From the NCBI RefSeq assembly GCF_902167145.1, contig NC_050100.1:194425439-194489438 (forward strand): a stretch of DNA of 64,000 nucleotides, read 5' to 3'. This DNA is from Zea mays. Lineage: Eukaryota > Streptophyta > Magnoliopsida > Poales > Poaceae. Under the pieces are notes generated by a model. That model made no database searches. It was not told where the DNA came from and worked only from the letters and a program-made list of their open reading frames with translations. Of the stretch, positions 32,610 through 43,262 are shown one piece after another. The position numbers were made by a program, and so were the translations under genes. The number at the start of each line of letters is the position of its first letter. Position 1 is the stretch's first letter.

Positions 32610-32669
32610 GCCTGGGCTTCCTCTATTATTGGAAGCCCAGGGCTCTTAATATATAAACTATATATATAT

Positions 32670-33661
32670 ACTATATTATACTTAAAGCACCGGTTTCAAC
32701 GGTCGTCCCACGTCATTTTTTTTACAAATAACCCCCCACAGCTATTTCAAATTAACCTACACGCCTATAGATGTTCAAACGGTGGCCCGACACGAGCCAC
32801 GTCATACCGACCTGCTGACTGTGCCGACCGGTCCGTTAGCCCGTCGGCCCATTTGATTAAATCAGCGTAAAATGTTAAAAATAGTGCAGAAGGTGGGGTT
32901 CGAACCCATGCCCTGATGGAAGAACGGTAGAAGACACTGGGTGAAGCTGTCTAACCAGTAGAACATCATGCTCAGATATTTTTAATATTGAATATAAATT
33001 GTATATATGTATATTCGTTTTTTATAAAATAAAAAAATATAATCATGTTGGGCCGGGCCAGCACTACGGGCCGATGCTACAGCCCAAACACGGCGCGACG
33101 TTCTTGGTTCTTGCAAGCATTAGGTCATTTATAAGACCACATTGGCGCAATGGACTCCATGGTGTCTGAGGTTGCTAAATTGGATGGAGCAACAATGATT
33201 TGCCACACTAACAGTAAAATGAAATGTTATTTGTTGGTTTTAAACGTTAGTAATTGCTACGAAGTAGCATAATTTATATGGAGCACACTCAGTTTTTATT
33301 GATGCCTGGCAATCACTCCATATTTTGATTTATATTTTTTATAAGTTTGAGTTCATGTGACTTATTTTAGAAACTTGAGCTCACAAACTCTCTTATTTGG
33401 TCTCTGTATGGTAGAATTATGTCATTTTATAATCTTTATTCGTTCAGTCAGTCGTTGTGAACTCTCTTATAATCGCTCACTTTATTAGTCGTGTTGTACC
33501 AAGGCATATTGCATGGAGTAAACAATAACATCAGTTAGCCAAATCAAAAAAAATATTATATGGAGAGCGGAGACAATCAATAAAAAATCTTGAAACTTTT
33601 TTGATGGATAGTTTACGTGGGTATTGTTGTAAACCGTCGCAGCGCACGGGCAACCGACTAG
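32670..33661 (+). mobile_element. Helitron-like element, plus strand (5' limit uncertain)
   Basis: Ends AACCGTCGCAGCGCACGGGC then AACCGACTAG followed by T, a standard plant Helitron 3' end (short hairpin, CTAG|T). Near the left, CACCGGTTTCAACGGTCGTCC and ACCCCCCACAGCTATTTCAA match text I associate with grass Helitron 5' regions. About 1 kb, no helicase, non-autonomous. Insertion in a TA tract fits Helitron A|T targets. Confidence 0.6.
32890..32970 (-). repeat. tRNA-like segment inside Helitron
   Basis: Minus strand has CTGGTTAGACAGC (A-box-like, 32946-32958) and GGTTCGAACC (B box, 32897-32906, itself a palindrome). Decayed tRNA or SINE head. Confidence 0.45.
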
Positions 33662-34060
33662 TATATATATATATATGTGTGTGTGAGAGAGAGAGACGTC
33701 TAGTGCATGAGGGGGTCACTCACACATCTCATCCTCGCTTTTTTAACTCTCTGTGTCGCCCTAGGTCTGTCGTACAACAAATCAAGAAGAGAGCAGTCTC
33801 CGAACCAACGCTGGTGATCTGACGACCTATACAGGAGCCAGCGACTCAGGTTTCTAAGAAGTGCTTCTCGCACGTCCTCTCAAGTTCCTAACCATCACCC
33901 GTGGAAAACATTGCAAGTAGATCTGCATTTTTTGGTTTATTGCGATGACAACCTTATGTTAGATCTGTTGTCGTTTTTCTTTTATATGTTAATTTTGTTA
34001 AGTTAGTTCAGATATGTTTTGTTTTAACCTAATGAATATTGTCTACCAGTAGATCTTATT
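33662..34060 (+). repeat. copia leader/LTR copy A, right part
   Basis: Aligns with 50262-50510 and 50874-50997 (shared GAGACGTC(T/C)AGTGCA, ACACATCTCATCCT, CTGACGACCT, TTTTATATGTTAATTTTGTT). Precedes a copia gag. Confidence 0.8.
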
Positions 34061-34140
34061 TTTGCATTTTATGCTGCATTATCAAATTAATCTCAGGCCT
34101 TTTAATTTTGTAACAATCAAGAAACCTGGTAAAATTAACA

Positions 34141-34607
34141 TGGTTGGACCTTCAGATGCACCGAAACCCGAGCGATATGCCGGTGAAAATTTTAAGAGAT
34201 GGCAAGCTAGGGTTAAGTTCTGGCTCGTGTCGTTAAGGATCTCATGGGTGATTTCCCTAGTTCTTCCTCTCATGACTAGACCTTCAGATGCACTAAAACC
34301 CGAGCTATATGCCGGTGAATTATGGGAGGCCCTAGACCGGAAGTATACAAAATTAGATGTTGGACGTGAACTTTATGTTAATGACCAGTACCATGAGGAC
34401 ATGATGGTGGATGATCGTTCTGTCGTGGAACGGGCTCATGGAATCAGCTTCTGGTCGGGGAACTTGCTCACATTGACTATGTCTTGCCTAACAAGTTCGT
34501 GGTTGGGGGCATCATTGCCAAATTGTCTCCTACTTAGGGAAATTTTACCATGGCTCTCAAACACAAGAAGGAGGTGTCGGTGTTTTGAACCTCGCTCTGA
34601 TAAGTAA
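34141..34607 (+). pseudogene. gag: copia gag fragment (non-Sirevirus)
   Basis: ATG 34141 gives MVGPSDAPKPERYAGENFKR and WQARVKFWLVSL, the start of a Ty1/Copia gag of the UBN2/retrotran_gag type. The text then repeats PSDALKPELYAGE and jumps to LWEALDRKYTKLDVGRELYV, so a segment is missing. Downstream the correct reading (VLPNKFVVGGIIAKL) is in another frame. It belongs to the leader before it, has no pol in the window, and is a dead remnant. Confidence 0.75.
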
Positions 34608-35367
34608 ATGTATTGTGCGTGTTCCGGGATGTGGACGGTGTGCGCTGTTGGCGAGATTTATAATGGTTCGGACAGAATGTCCCTACATCCAGTCATCTGT
34701 GGTTTGTACTACCAGCACCATTAATGATCAAAGCTCATAGTAAAGGCTACAAGTAGGCGAAAGAGGGATGAGAGGCTCCCAAGTCTCTTATTCGTGGTGG
34801 AGGTGGTTACAAGGTGGAGTCCTATCTAAGCCTTGGCTTGGAGGTGGAGCTCCGGTCTCCGGGTCCTCCTCTTGTTCGTTGGTCTTCTGAGCGTCGTCTC
34901 ATCTGCGTCCGTCCTTGAGTTGTCCACTCGAAAGAAAGAAAGAACCTCTCGAGTCTGGGGGCCAACCCCCTCCTTTTATAGGCTAAGGAAGGGGGTCGAT
35001 TCATGTTGGCTTCCTCAAGAAGGAGCCATCGGACGATGGTAAAACTGGGCATCTTACCATGGGGTAAAGCCTGACGTGCTCGTGATCGCTTGGTTGTCCT
35101 GTATTCTTTATTGCGGATGGCGCGGGCATGGTGGTCCCGAGCGCCATCATTTGGGCTATGCCGGCCCTTGAACTTCGTAGCCTGGGGCTTGGTGTGGCTC
35201 GTCATGTTGCACCACTGTTGGTGGCCTGCGCACTTAGGCCTAATCTGATAGGTCTTGAGTGTGTCGCTGGCACACAGCCATAAATGTGTCGCGGTCCGAG
35301 GGGCTTGTAGGTCATGAGTGCTCTGCAACCTGAGTTGTTTGTAGGTCATGAGTGGGAGGTAGACTGG
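34608..35367. other. decayed retrotransposon sequence
   Basis: No supported gene. CCTTTTATAGGC (34973-34984) reads as a TATA box on the minus strand, so a reversed LTR remnant is likely. Confidence 0.45.
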
Positions 35368-36364
35368 TGTCGGCGTTTGGTCCGGACTACGCACTATAGT
35401 GTAACCCACACAATGCTTTTTGGAGGACGATGACATTGATCGCAACTCGATGGTACGTGCAACAGCCTGTCGAAATACAAGGGAATCATACAAGTTTGGG
35501 TCGCCTGAATGCGTAATACCCTATGTCTTGTGTGTTTCTGAATATTGAGTTTGCTTGGAGTTCACATATTATAGGCGAGTCATGTATGGCGGTGGATGAA
35601 AACTCCTATTATTCTTCTGGTGGGTGTGATGGTGAGAGAGGGGGTTATTTTTGTAGGGGTACCTCCACAGCCTTATATAGCAGGCTAGGGATATATCTCT
35701 TTACAAACCGTGAAAACTTATTTGGACCTATATACTTTCACTATTCTTACGAGACGACTCTTTTGGTGGTTGCTTCCCTTCAAGTTTGGCGCCGAACGAT
35801 CTGCTATCCTGTCGCATGCGGGGCGTGTTACTTGGAATTCTGTTGACTCCTCTGCGATATATGTGCATGGATTACGTCTTTACACCACACTCTTCAAAAT
35901 TCTTCTGACTGAGCGTGTCATTCTCCCGGTAGCACCTGCTTCTCCTGAAGGTCGGCCTAATATTACATCTTGGTGTTCGACTTATCGGGGTTTGTTTAAG
36001 TGGCCCATGGAACGTGTCCATGTGACGATGACCCATGGGATATCTATCTCCCTCAAATGGAGCCTCCGTTGTAGCTCAGCGCTAGACGCAGTTAATATGG
36101 CCAGTCATTTATGACGGGTTTCTCTCAAGCTAGGCGCGGGATCCACTCGAATGGTTTCCCTTCGGCATGCCCGGGGCCCCCTGTCTGGTTCGGCCACGCC
36201 CAACCCCGAGCTCAGTGCCACAGGGATCGTTCGGGGGTGGGTTTGTCTATGGTATACATTACATATTTCCTCCAACTAACCAGCGGTTCCTAGTTGTCAG
36301 AGTCCTTTTCCCTAGTTTGCTCGCTGAGAGATGGGCCCTAGGGACCGAGGATCATATCCCGGAC
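35368..36364 (-). repeat. decayed gypsy LTR (minus orientation)
   Basis: Left edge TGTCGGCGTTTGGTCC resembles the edge at 50998 (TGTCGGCGTTTCGAG). Right edge TCCCGGACA is followed by GTAGCCCCCAAGCCCCCGAG, as at 52680. Both edges fit a minus-strand Tat gypsy 3' LTR. The interior is degenerate. Confidence 0.55.
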
Positions 36365-37284
36365 AGTAGCCCCCAAGCCCCCGAGAGGAGAATATTTCCC
36401 CTTGAAGGCTTTCCTCGGGTCGGGCGCTGCCTTTTATCCTAGTGTGTACTTCCGCGGTTTTGCGTATTTGGTGCCGAAACATCACCCATTTCCATACGCA
36501 ACACTTGGTATGTGACCCATTTTATCACGCCTTGTGCTTTTCTATAAATGGTCCCTCCCTTGGGCGACTTTGCCATGTATTGCCTTACTTTCTTTGCTGA
36601 GGGGTGACTTCTTCGTTTCTCCCTATGGACTGAGGCCAGCACCCATTGGAAGAGTGCCCCCATTGTCGCGTCCTCTCCGGCAAAAGATGACAGACTCGAG
36701 GTACGAGCCCTTCTTCCTTTTGCTTCTAGATTCTCGAGACGGCGCTTTACCTCATCTTATTCCTTGTGCAGCCAAGTGATCTCAATGGGGCAAATGAAAG
36801 ACTTTGGGATGGATTTTGGTCAGGGTGGGATCCTGAGCTTCTCATCACAAACCTCCTCGAACCTCCAGGAGTGTTTGGCCTCTACCCACTCGCTCGAGGT
36901 TGCCGATGGTGAGTTCGGCTGTCTCCTTGCTTGCCTGGTGGAGGCAGATCCTCATGTTGCCGGTCAGTATTGCCCTTTGCTTTCATAGAGATCCCTTTTT
37001 GGATACCTTGACCTCTCTTTGTCCTTTTTAGAACTAGAACTAGAGGTCGCGGGACTCCGCGAGGGCGGATGCGATGGTCACATTTGTCTGAGCCTAGGGT
37101 GCCGATCGGGTAGAGCTCCTTCTAGATTTCAAAACCTAGGTGCGCCTAGCCGTCCGTCGTGGCCCTCGTCGTGGTGCTGCCGAGGCTCTCGCCTTCGCGC
37201 AGTTCTGGTCGGGCTTCGAGCTCGGTACTGGCGACCTGTTGGAGGATGCGACCGATGGTGCCCTCAAGGAGTTTGAGGATGAAG
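36365..37284 (+). pseudogene. gypsy internal remnant with plus-strand coding text
   Basis: Fragments in shifting frames, the last reading FWSGFELGTGDLLEDATDGA and LKEFED up to the solo LTR at 37285. It continues at 38521 as DMAVEAVVDILPLEDVINGC then stop. This looks like the antisense frame that Tat gypsies carry between pol and the 3' LTR (domain known as putative gypsy-type transposon), because it lies next to a minus-orientation LTR and runs plus. Confidence 0.5.
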
Positions 37285-38515
37285 TGAAAGGGAAATGAGC
37301 TTAAACATTTCCTATAATCAATTTTGGTGTTTGATGTTCATCACAAACCACGTGGACTAACTATTTTGCCTAGTTGTCATTTATCTCAGCATAAACCAAC
37401 AAAGAAAATGAGTTGGGGAACTCCACAAAGTTTGGAGCAAAAACAAATATAGGTGCAGCCAGTGGCGCACCGGACACTATCCGATGCCCAGGCTGAGGCA
37501 CCCTGCGAACTGGTCGCTCTCGGGATTTTCTCAGAGTCACTCCGCTATAATTCATCGGACTGTCCGGTGAGCCAACGGAGCAACGATCAACTGCGCCCAA
37601 CGGTCGACTGCGGTGAACAGTGAACAGTACGCAGTGCAGAAGTCAGAAGTTAGAACGCACCAGACTGTTTGGTGTGCCATCGGACTGTCTGGTGCCGCAA
37701 GAAGACAAAGGACTTCAACGGTCAACCGCTCAAAACCCCAACGGTCGACTGACGTGGCACTCACCGGACAGTGAACAGTAGTGTGTTCGGTGCACCACCG
37801 GACTGTCCGGTGTGCCCATCGACAGCAACGGCTGTAATAGTGGTTAGGGCTATAAATACCCCCAACCACCACCATTCAAGCCATCCAAGTTTTTAGACCT
37901 TCACATTCAATACTAGAGCAAAGACAAACACTCCAAAGACACAATCAAAGCATTCAATTCCCTGCGATCTCCAAAATGAACTCTATTGCTTAGAGACTTG
38001 AGAGAGGATCATTTGTGTTTCTTTTGTTGCTCTTGTTGCTTGGATTGCTCTCTTCTTCTCACTCTAAACTTCTTAAGTGCTTTCTAAAGTTAGAAAGAGA
38101 CACCTAAGTGTGTGGTGATCCTTACGGGGTCTTAGTGACCCATGTGATTAAGGATAAGCACTTGACCTGTCTATGTGACCGATTGAGAGAGGGAAAGGGT
38201 TGGAATAGACCTGGCCTTTGTGGCCTCCTCAACGAAGACTAGGTTCTTTGGAACCGAACCTCGATAAACAAATCGTCGCATTTGTGTTGATCTTCACTCG
38301 ATTTGTTTCTCCCTTTCCTCTCTCTCTAAAAGTTCCCTTGCTCATATTAATTTGAGTGTGCTCCAAAGGTTATCCACATTGATTGAGCAACTCATAGCAA
38401 GGAGAACTATCATCCACACTCCGAATTATTTCTAACACTAACCCCGACCATAGTGTGTGTTCAAAGTTTATAGATTTTAGGTTTCGCCTATTCACCCCCC
38501 TATAGGCGACTTTCA
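37285..38515 (+). mobile_element. solo Sirevirus LTR, 1231 bp
   Basis: TGAAAGGGAAATGAGC...TATAGGCGACTTTCA with palindromes, TATAAAT (37851-37857) and no internal region. Flanks TGAAG (37280-37284) and TGACA (38516-38520) share three of five bases. Taking TGACA as the original restores an uninterrupted reading of the gypsy frame across the site. It formed by LTR-LTR recombination and is old. Confidence 0.85.
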
Positions 38516-38520
38516 TGACA

Positions 38521-38588
38521 CTGACATGGCCGTCGAGGCCGTGGTCGACATCCTCCCGCTGGAGGACGTAATCAATGGTTGTCCTTAA
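38521..38588 (+). pseudogene. continuation of gypsy frame after the solo LTR
   Basis: Reads DMAVEAVVDILPLEDVINGC then Pro and TAA (38586-38588). In frame with 37271-37284 once the LTR is discounted. Confidence 0.5.
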
Positions 38589-39174
38589 CTAGGTTGCGGG
38601 CACAAGCAGGTCCGGTCTTGAGAATTTGGTGGCCCGGTGCGAGATAAAAATTAAAGCCCCATTGACCACAAATACCAAAAAATTATGAATACTACGATGC
38701 ATTGAACTCATCTTTATGTTTTTTCCTTTTTCACTACTAGATGCATGTGGAATGTGGTGAGCAGAACACAAAATAATCTATACTCAGAAATAAAAGAACA
38801 TTTAACTAGTAAAGATTAGTTTGAGGCGAAAATTGATTAGTGGAAGTAGAGTAGCAGACCTGACGAAGTTACGGAGGGCTGAGGCAGGGCACGCTACCCT
38901 GTCGCTGCCGCTAGGCACGGCGCGTGGCAAGCCTGGTCTGGGCAGACGACAGAGGAGCGGACAAGGTGACCCCTCCTGTCTGTCGCTGCTAGCTGCTACT
39001 GCTGGTGCCGGACAATTGTTGTAGCTTGGACAACGTGAGCGGAGGCTTCCACGAGAAGGCAAAGAGGATTGCAGCTCAATCGTCCACGAGAAGCCAAGTA
39101 ATTGAGCTTAAACAGGCATGCATACTGCATGTTGATGGGCTTTTGCCTTTTATCAATCTTTGTGCTGTAATCTA

Positions 39175-40507
39175 TGAAAGGGAATTAGGCTTACACCTAT
39201 TTTCCTAATTGATTTTGGTGGTTGAATTGCCCAACACAAATAATTGGACTAACTAGTTTGCTCTAGTGTATAAGTTATACAGGTGTCAAAGGTTCACAAC
39301 AAGCCAATCAAAAAGACCAAAGTTGGGTTCAAAGTAGAGAGCAAAGGGACAACCGAAGGCACCTCTGGTCTGGCGCACCGGACTGTCCGGTGTGCCACCG
39401 GACAGTGTCCGGTGCACCACCGGACATGTCCGGTGCACCAGAGGACTCCAACTCAAACTCGCCACCTTCGAGAATTTCCAGAGGCAACTCCGCTATAATT
39501 CACCGGACTGTCCGGTGTACACCGGACAGTGTCCGGTGCTCCAAGGAAGAGCGGCCTCCGGAACTCGCCAGCTTCGGGAAACTGCAACGGCTGCTCCGCT
39601 ATAATTCACCGGACATGTCCGGTGTACACCGGACTGTCCGGTGAACCAGCAGAGCAACGGCTACTTCGGCACCAACGGCTACCTGCAGCGCATTAATTGC
39701 GCGCCAGCGCGCGCAGAAGTCAGGCACGCCCATACTGGTGCACCGGACACTCTACAGTACATGTCCGGTGCGCCACCGGACACCCAGGCGGGCCCAGAAA
39801 TCAGAACTCCAACGGTCGAATCCCAACGGCTTTGGTGACGTGGCTGGCGCACCGGACATGTCCGGTGTGCACCGGACTGTCCGGTGCACCATACGACAGA
39901 CAGCCTCCACCAACGGTCATGTTTGGTGGTTGGGGCTATAAATACCCCAACCACCCCACCATTCATTGCATCCAAGTTTTCCACTTCTCAACCACTTACA
40001 AGAGCTAGGCATTCAATTCTAGACACACCAAAGAGATCAAATCCTCTCCAATTCCACTCAAGGCTTTAGTGATTAGCGAGAGAGATTTGTCGTGTTCCTT
40101 TGAGCTCTTGCGCTTGGATTGCTTCTTTTCTTTCTCACTTGTTCTTGTGATCAAAACTCCATTGTAATCAAAGCAAGAGGCACCAATTGTGTGGTGGCCC
40201 TTGCGGGGAAGTTTTGTTCCCGGCTTTGATTTGAGAAGAGAAGCTCACTCGGTCGGAAGGACCGTTTGAGAGAGGGAAAGGGTTGAAAGAGACCCGACCA
40301 TTGTGGCCTCCTCAACGGGGAGTAGGTTTGCGAGAACCGAACCTCGGTAAAACAAATCCGCGTGTCACACTCTCATTTGCTTGCGATTTGTTTTGCACCC
40401 TCTCTCGCGGACTCGTTTTAATTTCTAACGCTAACCCGGCTTGTAGTTGTGTTTATATTTGTAAATTTCAGTTTCGCCCTATTCACCCCCCCTCTAGGCG
40501 ACTATCA
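39175..40507 (+). repeat. 5' LTR of Sirevirus 3
   Basis: 1333 bp, TGAAAGGGAATTAGGC...CTAGGCGACTATCA. Palindromes at 39376-39889, TATAAAT at 39937-39943. Confidence 0.95.
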
Positions 40508-40508
40508 A

Positions 40509-40521
40509 TTGGTATCAAAGC
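40509..40521 (+). other. primer-binding site, Sirevirus 3
   Basis: TTGGTATCAAAGC, near-match to initiator tRNA-Met complement, one base after the LTR. Confidence 0.85.
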
Positions 40522-40555
40522 TCGGTGCTTCATTAGAGCCTAACCGCTCGAAGTG

Positions 40556-43249
40556 ATGTCGGGAGATCACGCCAAGAAGGAGATGGAGACCGGCGAAAAG
40601 CCCACTACAAGCCACGGGAGCACTTCATCGGAAGAGTCCCGCACCAAGAGGAAGGAGAAGAGGAAGGACTCCTCCAAAGGGAAGGAGAAGAGGTCTTCTT
40701 CGCACCACAAAGAGAAGAAGGAGAAATCCTCTTCCCACAAGCCGCATCGGAGTGGGGACAAAAAGAAAAAGATGAGGAAGGTGGTCTACTACGAGACCGA
40801 TTCTGCATCGGCATCCACCTCCAGCTCCGACACGGCGTCCGTCACTTCTAAGCGCCAAGAGCGCAAGAAGTTTAGTAAGATCCCCCTATGCTATCCTCGC
40901 ATTTCTAGACATACACCTTTACTTTCCGTCCCATTAGGCAAACCACCAACATTTGATGGTGAAGATTATGCTAGATGGAGTGACTTAATGCGATTTCATC
41001 TAACCTCACTCCACAAAAGTATATGGGATGTCGTTGAGTTTGGTGTACAGGTACCATCCGTAGGGGATGAAGATTATGATGAGGACGAGGTTGCCCAAAT
41101 CGAGCACTTCAACTCTCAAGCAACAACAATACTCCTCGCTTCTCTAAGTAGAGAGGAGTATAACAAAGTGCAAGGGTTGAAGAGTGCCAAGGAGGTTTGG
41201 GATGTGCTCAAAACCGCACACGAGGGAGATGAGCTCACAAAGATCACCAAGCGGGAAACGATCGAGGGGGAGCTCGGTTGCTTCCGGCTTCGCAAAGGAG
41301 AGGAGCCACAAAACATGTACAACCGGCTCAAGACCTTGGTGAACCAAGTGCGCAACCTCGGGAGCACAAAGTGGGATGACCACGAGGTGGTTAAGGTTAT
41401 TCTAAGATCTCTTATTTTCCTTAACCCTACTCAAGTACAATTAATTCGTGGCAACCCAAGATATACACTAATGACCCCCGAGGAAGTAATCGAGAATTTT
41501 GTAAGTTTTGAGTGCATGATCGAAGGCTCGAGGAAAATCAACGAGTTTGATGATCCCTCCACGTCCGAAGCTCAACCCGTCACATTCAAGGCGACGGAAG
41601 AAAAGAAGGAGGAGTCTACACCAAGTAGACAACCAATCGACGCCTCCAAGCTCGACAATGAGGAAATGGCGCTCGTCATCAAGAGCTTCCGCCAAATCCT
41701 CAAGCAACGGAAGGGGAAGGATTACAAATCCCGTTCCAAGAAGGTTTGCTACAAGTGTGGTAAGCCCGGTCACTTTATTGCTAAATGTCCATTATCAAGT
41801 GACAGTGACAGGGATAACGACAAGAAGAGCAAGAGGAGAGAAAAGAAGAGGTACCACAAGAAGAGAGGCGGCGATGCCCACGTGTGTCGTGAGTGGGACT
41901 CCGACGAGAGCTCCACCGACTCCTCCGACGACGAGGACGCCGCCAACATCGCCGTCACCAAGGGACTCCTCTTCCCCAACGTCGGCCACAAGTGTCTCAT
42001 GGCAAAGGACGGCAAAAAGAAGAAGGTTAAATCTAAATCCTCCACTAGATATGAATCCTCTAGTGATGAAAATGTTAGTGATGAGGAAGATAACTTGCGC
42101 TCTCTTTTTGCCAACCTCAACATGCAACAAAAAGAGAAACTTAATGAATTGATTAGTGCCATTCATGAAAAGGATGATCTCTTGGACACCCAAGAGGACT
42201 TCCTTATTAAAGAAAATAAGAAGCATGTTAAGGTTAAAAATGCTTATGCTCTAGAAGTAGAAAAATGTGGAAAATTGTCTAGTGAGCTAAGCACTTGCTA
42301 TGAGACTATAGACAACCTTAGAAATGAAAATGCCAATTTATTAGCTAAGGTTGATTCTCATGTTTGTAATGTTTCAACTTCCAATCCTAGAGATGTTAAT
42401 GATGATTTGCTTGCTAGGATTGAAGAATTGAACATTTCTCTTGCTAGCCTTAGAAATGAAAATGAAAAATTGTTTGCTAAGGCTAAAAATGTTGATGTTT
42501 GCAATGCTACTATTTCCGACCTTAGAAGTAAAAATGAAATATTGCATGCTAAGGTTGTAGAACTAAAATCTTGCAAACCCTCTACATCTACCGTTGAGCA
42601 CACTTCTATTTGTACTAGATGTAGAGATGTTAACATTGATGCTATACATGATCACATGGCTTTAATTAAACAACAAAATGATCATATAGCTAAATTAGAT
42701 GCTAAAATTGTCGAGCATAACTTAGAAAATGAAAATTTTAAATTTGCTAGAAGTATGCTCTATAATGGGAGACGCCCTGGCATCAAGGATGGCATTGGCT
42801 TCCAAAGGGGAAACAATGTCAAACTTAGTGCCCCTCCTAAAAGATTATCTGATTTTGTTAAGGGCAAGGCTCCCATGCCTCAGGATAACGAGGGTTACAT
42901 TTTGTACCCTGCCGGTTATCCCGAAAGCAAGATTAGGAGAATTCACTCTAGGAAGTCTCACTCTGGTCCTAAACATGCTTTTATGTATAAGGGTGAGACA
43001 TCTAGTTCTAGGCAACCAATCCGTGCTAAGTTGCCTAAGAAGAAAACTCCTAGTGCATCAAATGATCATGACATTTCATTTAAAACTTTTGATGCATCTT
43101 ATGTTTTGACTAACAAATCCGGCAAGGTAGTTGCCAAGTTTGTTGGGGGCAAACACAAGGGATCAAAGACTTGTGTTTGGGTACCCAAAGTTCTTGTTTC
43201 TAATGCCAAAGGACCCAAAACCGTTTGGGTACCTAAAATCAAGAACTAA
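40556..43249 (+). CDS. gag: gag of Sirevirus 3, intact (897 codons)
   Basis: ATG 40556 (MSGDHAKKEMETGE) is the first in-frame ATG; GTG just upstream is not needed. Order: Lys/Ser-rich N-terminus (residues about 1-90), copia gag domain LGKPPTFDGEDYARW onward (about 125-320), zinc knuckle CYKCGKPGHFIAKC (about 398-411), acidic Ser/Asp segments, then a long coiled-coil-like C-terminal half. It forms the particle that packages element RNA in the cytoplasm. No frame damage seen. Stop TAA 43247-43249 lies inside a CTAAA motif just before the pol acceptor-like site. It could act in trans for defective copies such as element 2. Confidence 0.93.
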   Translation: MSGDHAKKEMETGEKPTTSHGSTSSEESRTKRKEKRKDSSKGKEKRSSSHHKEKKEKSSSHKPHRSGDKKKKMRKVVYYETDSASASTSSSDTASVTSKRQERKKFSKIPLCYPRISRHTPLLSVPLGKPPTFDGEDYARWSDLMRFHLTSLHKSIWDVVEFGVQVPSVGDEDYDEDEVAQIEHFNSQATTILLASLSREEYNKVQGLKSAKEVWDVLKTAHEGDELTKITKRETIEGELGCFRLRKGEEPQNMYNRLKTLVNQVRNLGSTKWDDHEVVKVILRSLIFLNPTQVQLIRGNPRYTLMTPEEVIENFVSFECMIEGSRKINEFDDPSTSEAQPVTFKATEEKKEESTPSRQPIDASKLDNEEMALVIKSFRQILKQRKGKDYKSRSKKVCYKCGKPGHFIAKCPLSSDSDRDNDKKSKRREKKRYHKKRGGDAHVCREWDSDESSTDSSDDEDAANIAVTKGLLFPNVGHKCLMAKDGKKKKVKSKSSTRYESSSDENVSDEEDNLRSLFANLNMQQKEKLNELISAIHEKDDLLDTQEDFLIKENKKHVKVKNAYALEVEKCGKLSSELSTCYETIDNLRNENANLLAKVDSHVCNVSTSNPRDVNDDLLARIEELNISLASLRNENEKLFAKAKNVDVCNATISDLRSKNEILHAKVVELKSCKPSTSTVEHTSICTRCRDVNIDAIHDHMALIKQQNDHIAKLDAKIVEHNLENENFKFARSMLYNGRRPGIKDGIGFQRGNNVKLSAPPKRLSDFVKGKAPMPQDNEGYILYPAGYPESKIRRIHSRKSHSGPKHAFMYKGETSSSRQPIRAKLPKKKTPSASNDHDISFKTFDASYVLTNKSGKVVAKFVGGKHKGSKTCVWVPKVLVSNAKGPKTVWVPKIKN

Positions 43250-43262
43250 AATTGTTTTGTAG
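43127..43262 (+). other. putative gag-pol intron, Sirevirus 3 (136 nt)
   Basis: AAG|GTAGTT ... GAACTAAAATTGTTTTGTAG|GTT. Phase 0 at both ends. The AG belongs to an in-frame TAG of the pol frame (43260-43262), so pol cannot be reached from gag by simple frameshifting. Confidence 0.5.

Larger units (their letters stand above)
25551..32648. mobile_element. FAR1/Ulp1-carrying DNA transposon (Mutator-like), 7.1 kb
   Basis: The left end GGAGCCCTGGGCTTC...GGAAGCCCAGG is repeated inverted at the right end, giving about 37 bp of terminal inverted repeat. Each end is also itself an inverted repeat (CCTGGGCTTC / GAAGCCCAGG with about 15 bp between). Inside are a plus-strand FAR1 DNA-binding domain gene (the domain carried by many Mutator-like transposases) and a convergent minus-strand Ulp1-type protease gene. 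This pairing is known from Kaonashi-type MULEs. No transposase catalytic core is present and no clean 9-bp target duplication is visible in the AT-rich flanks, so family assignment is inferred from content. Confidence 0.7.

Noticed and set aside
34822..35493. Minus-strand 223-residue frame
   Set aside because: Falls in decayed LTR-like sequence with no recognisable domain.
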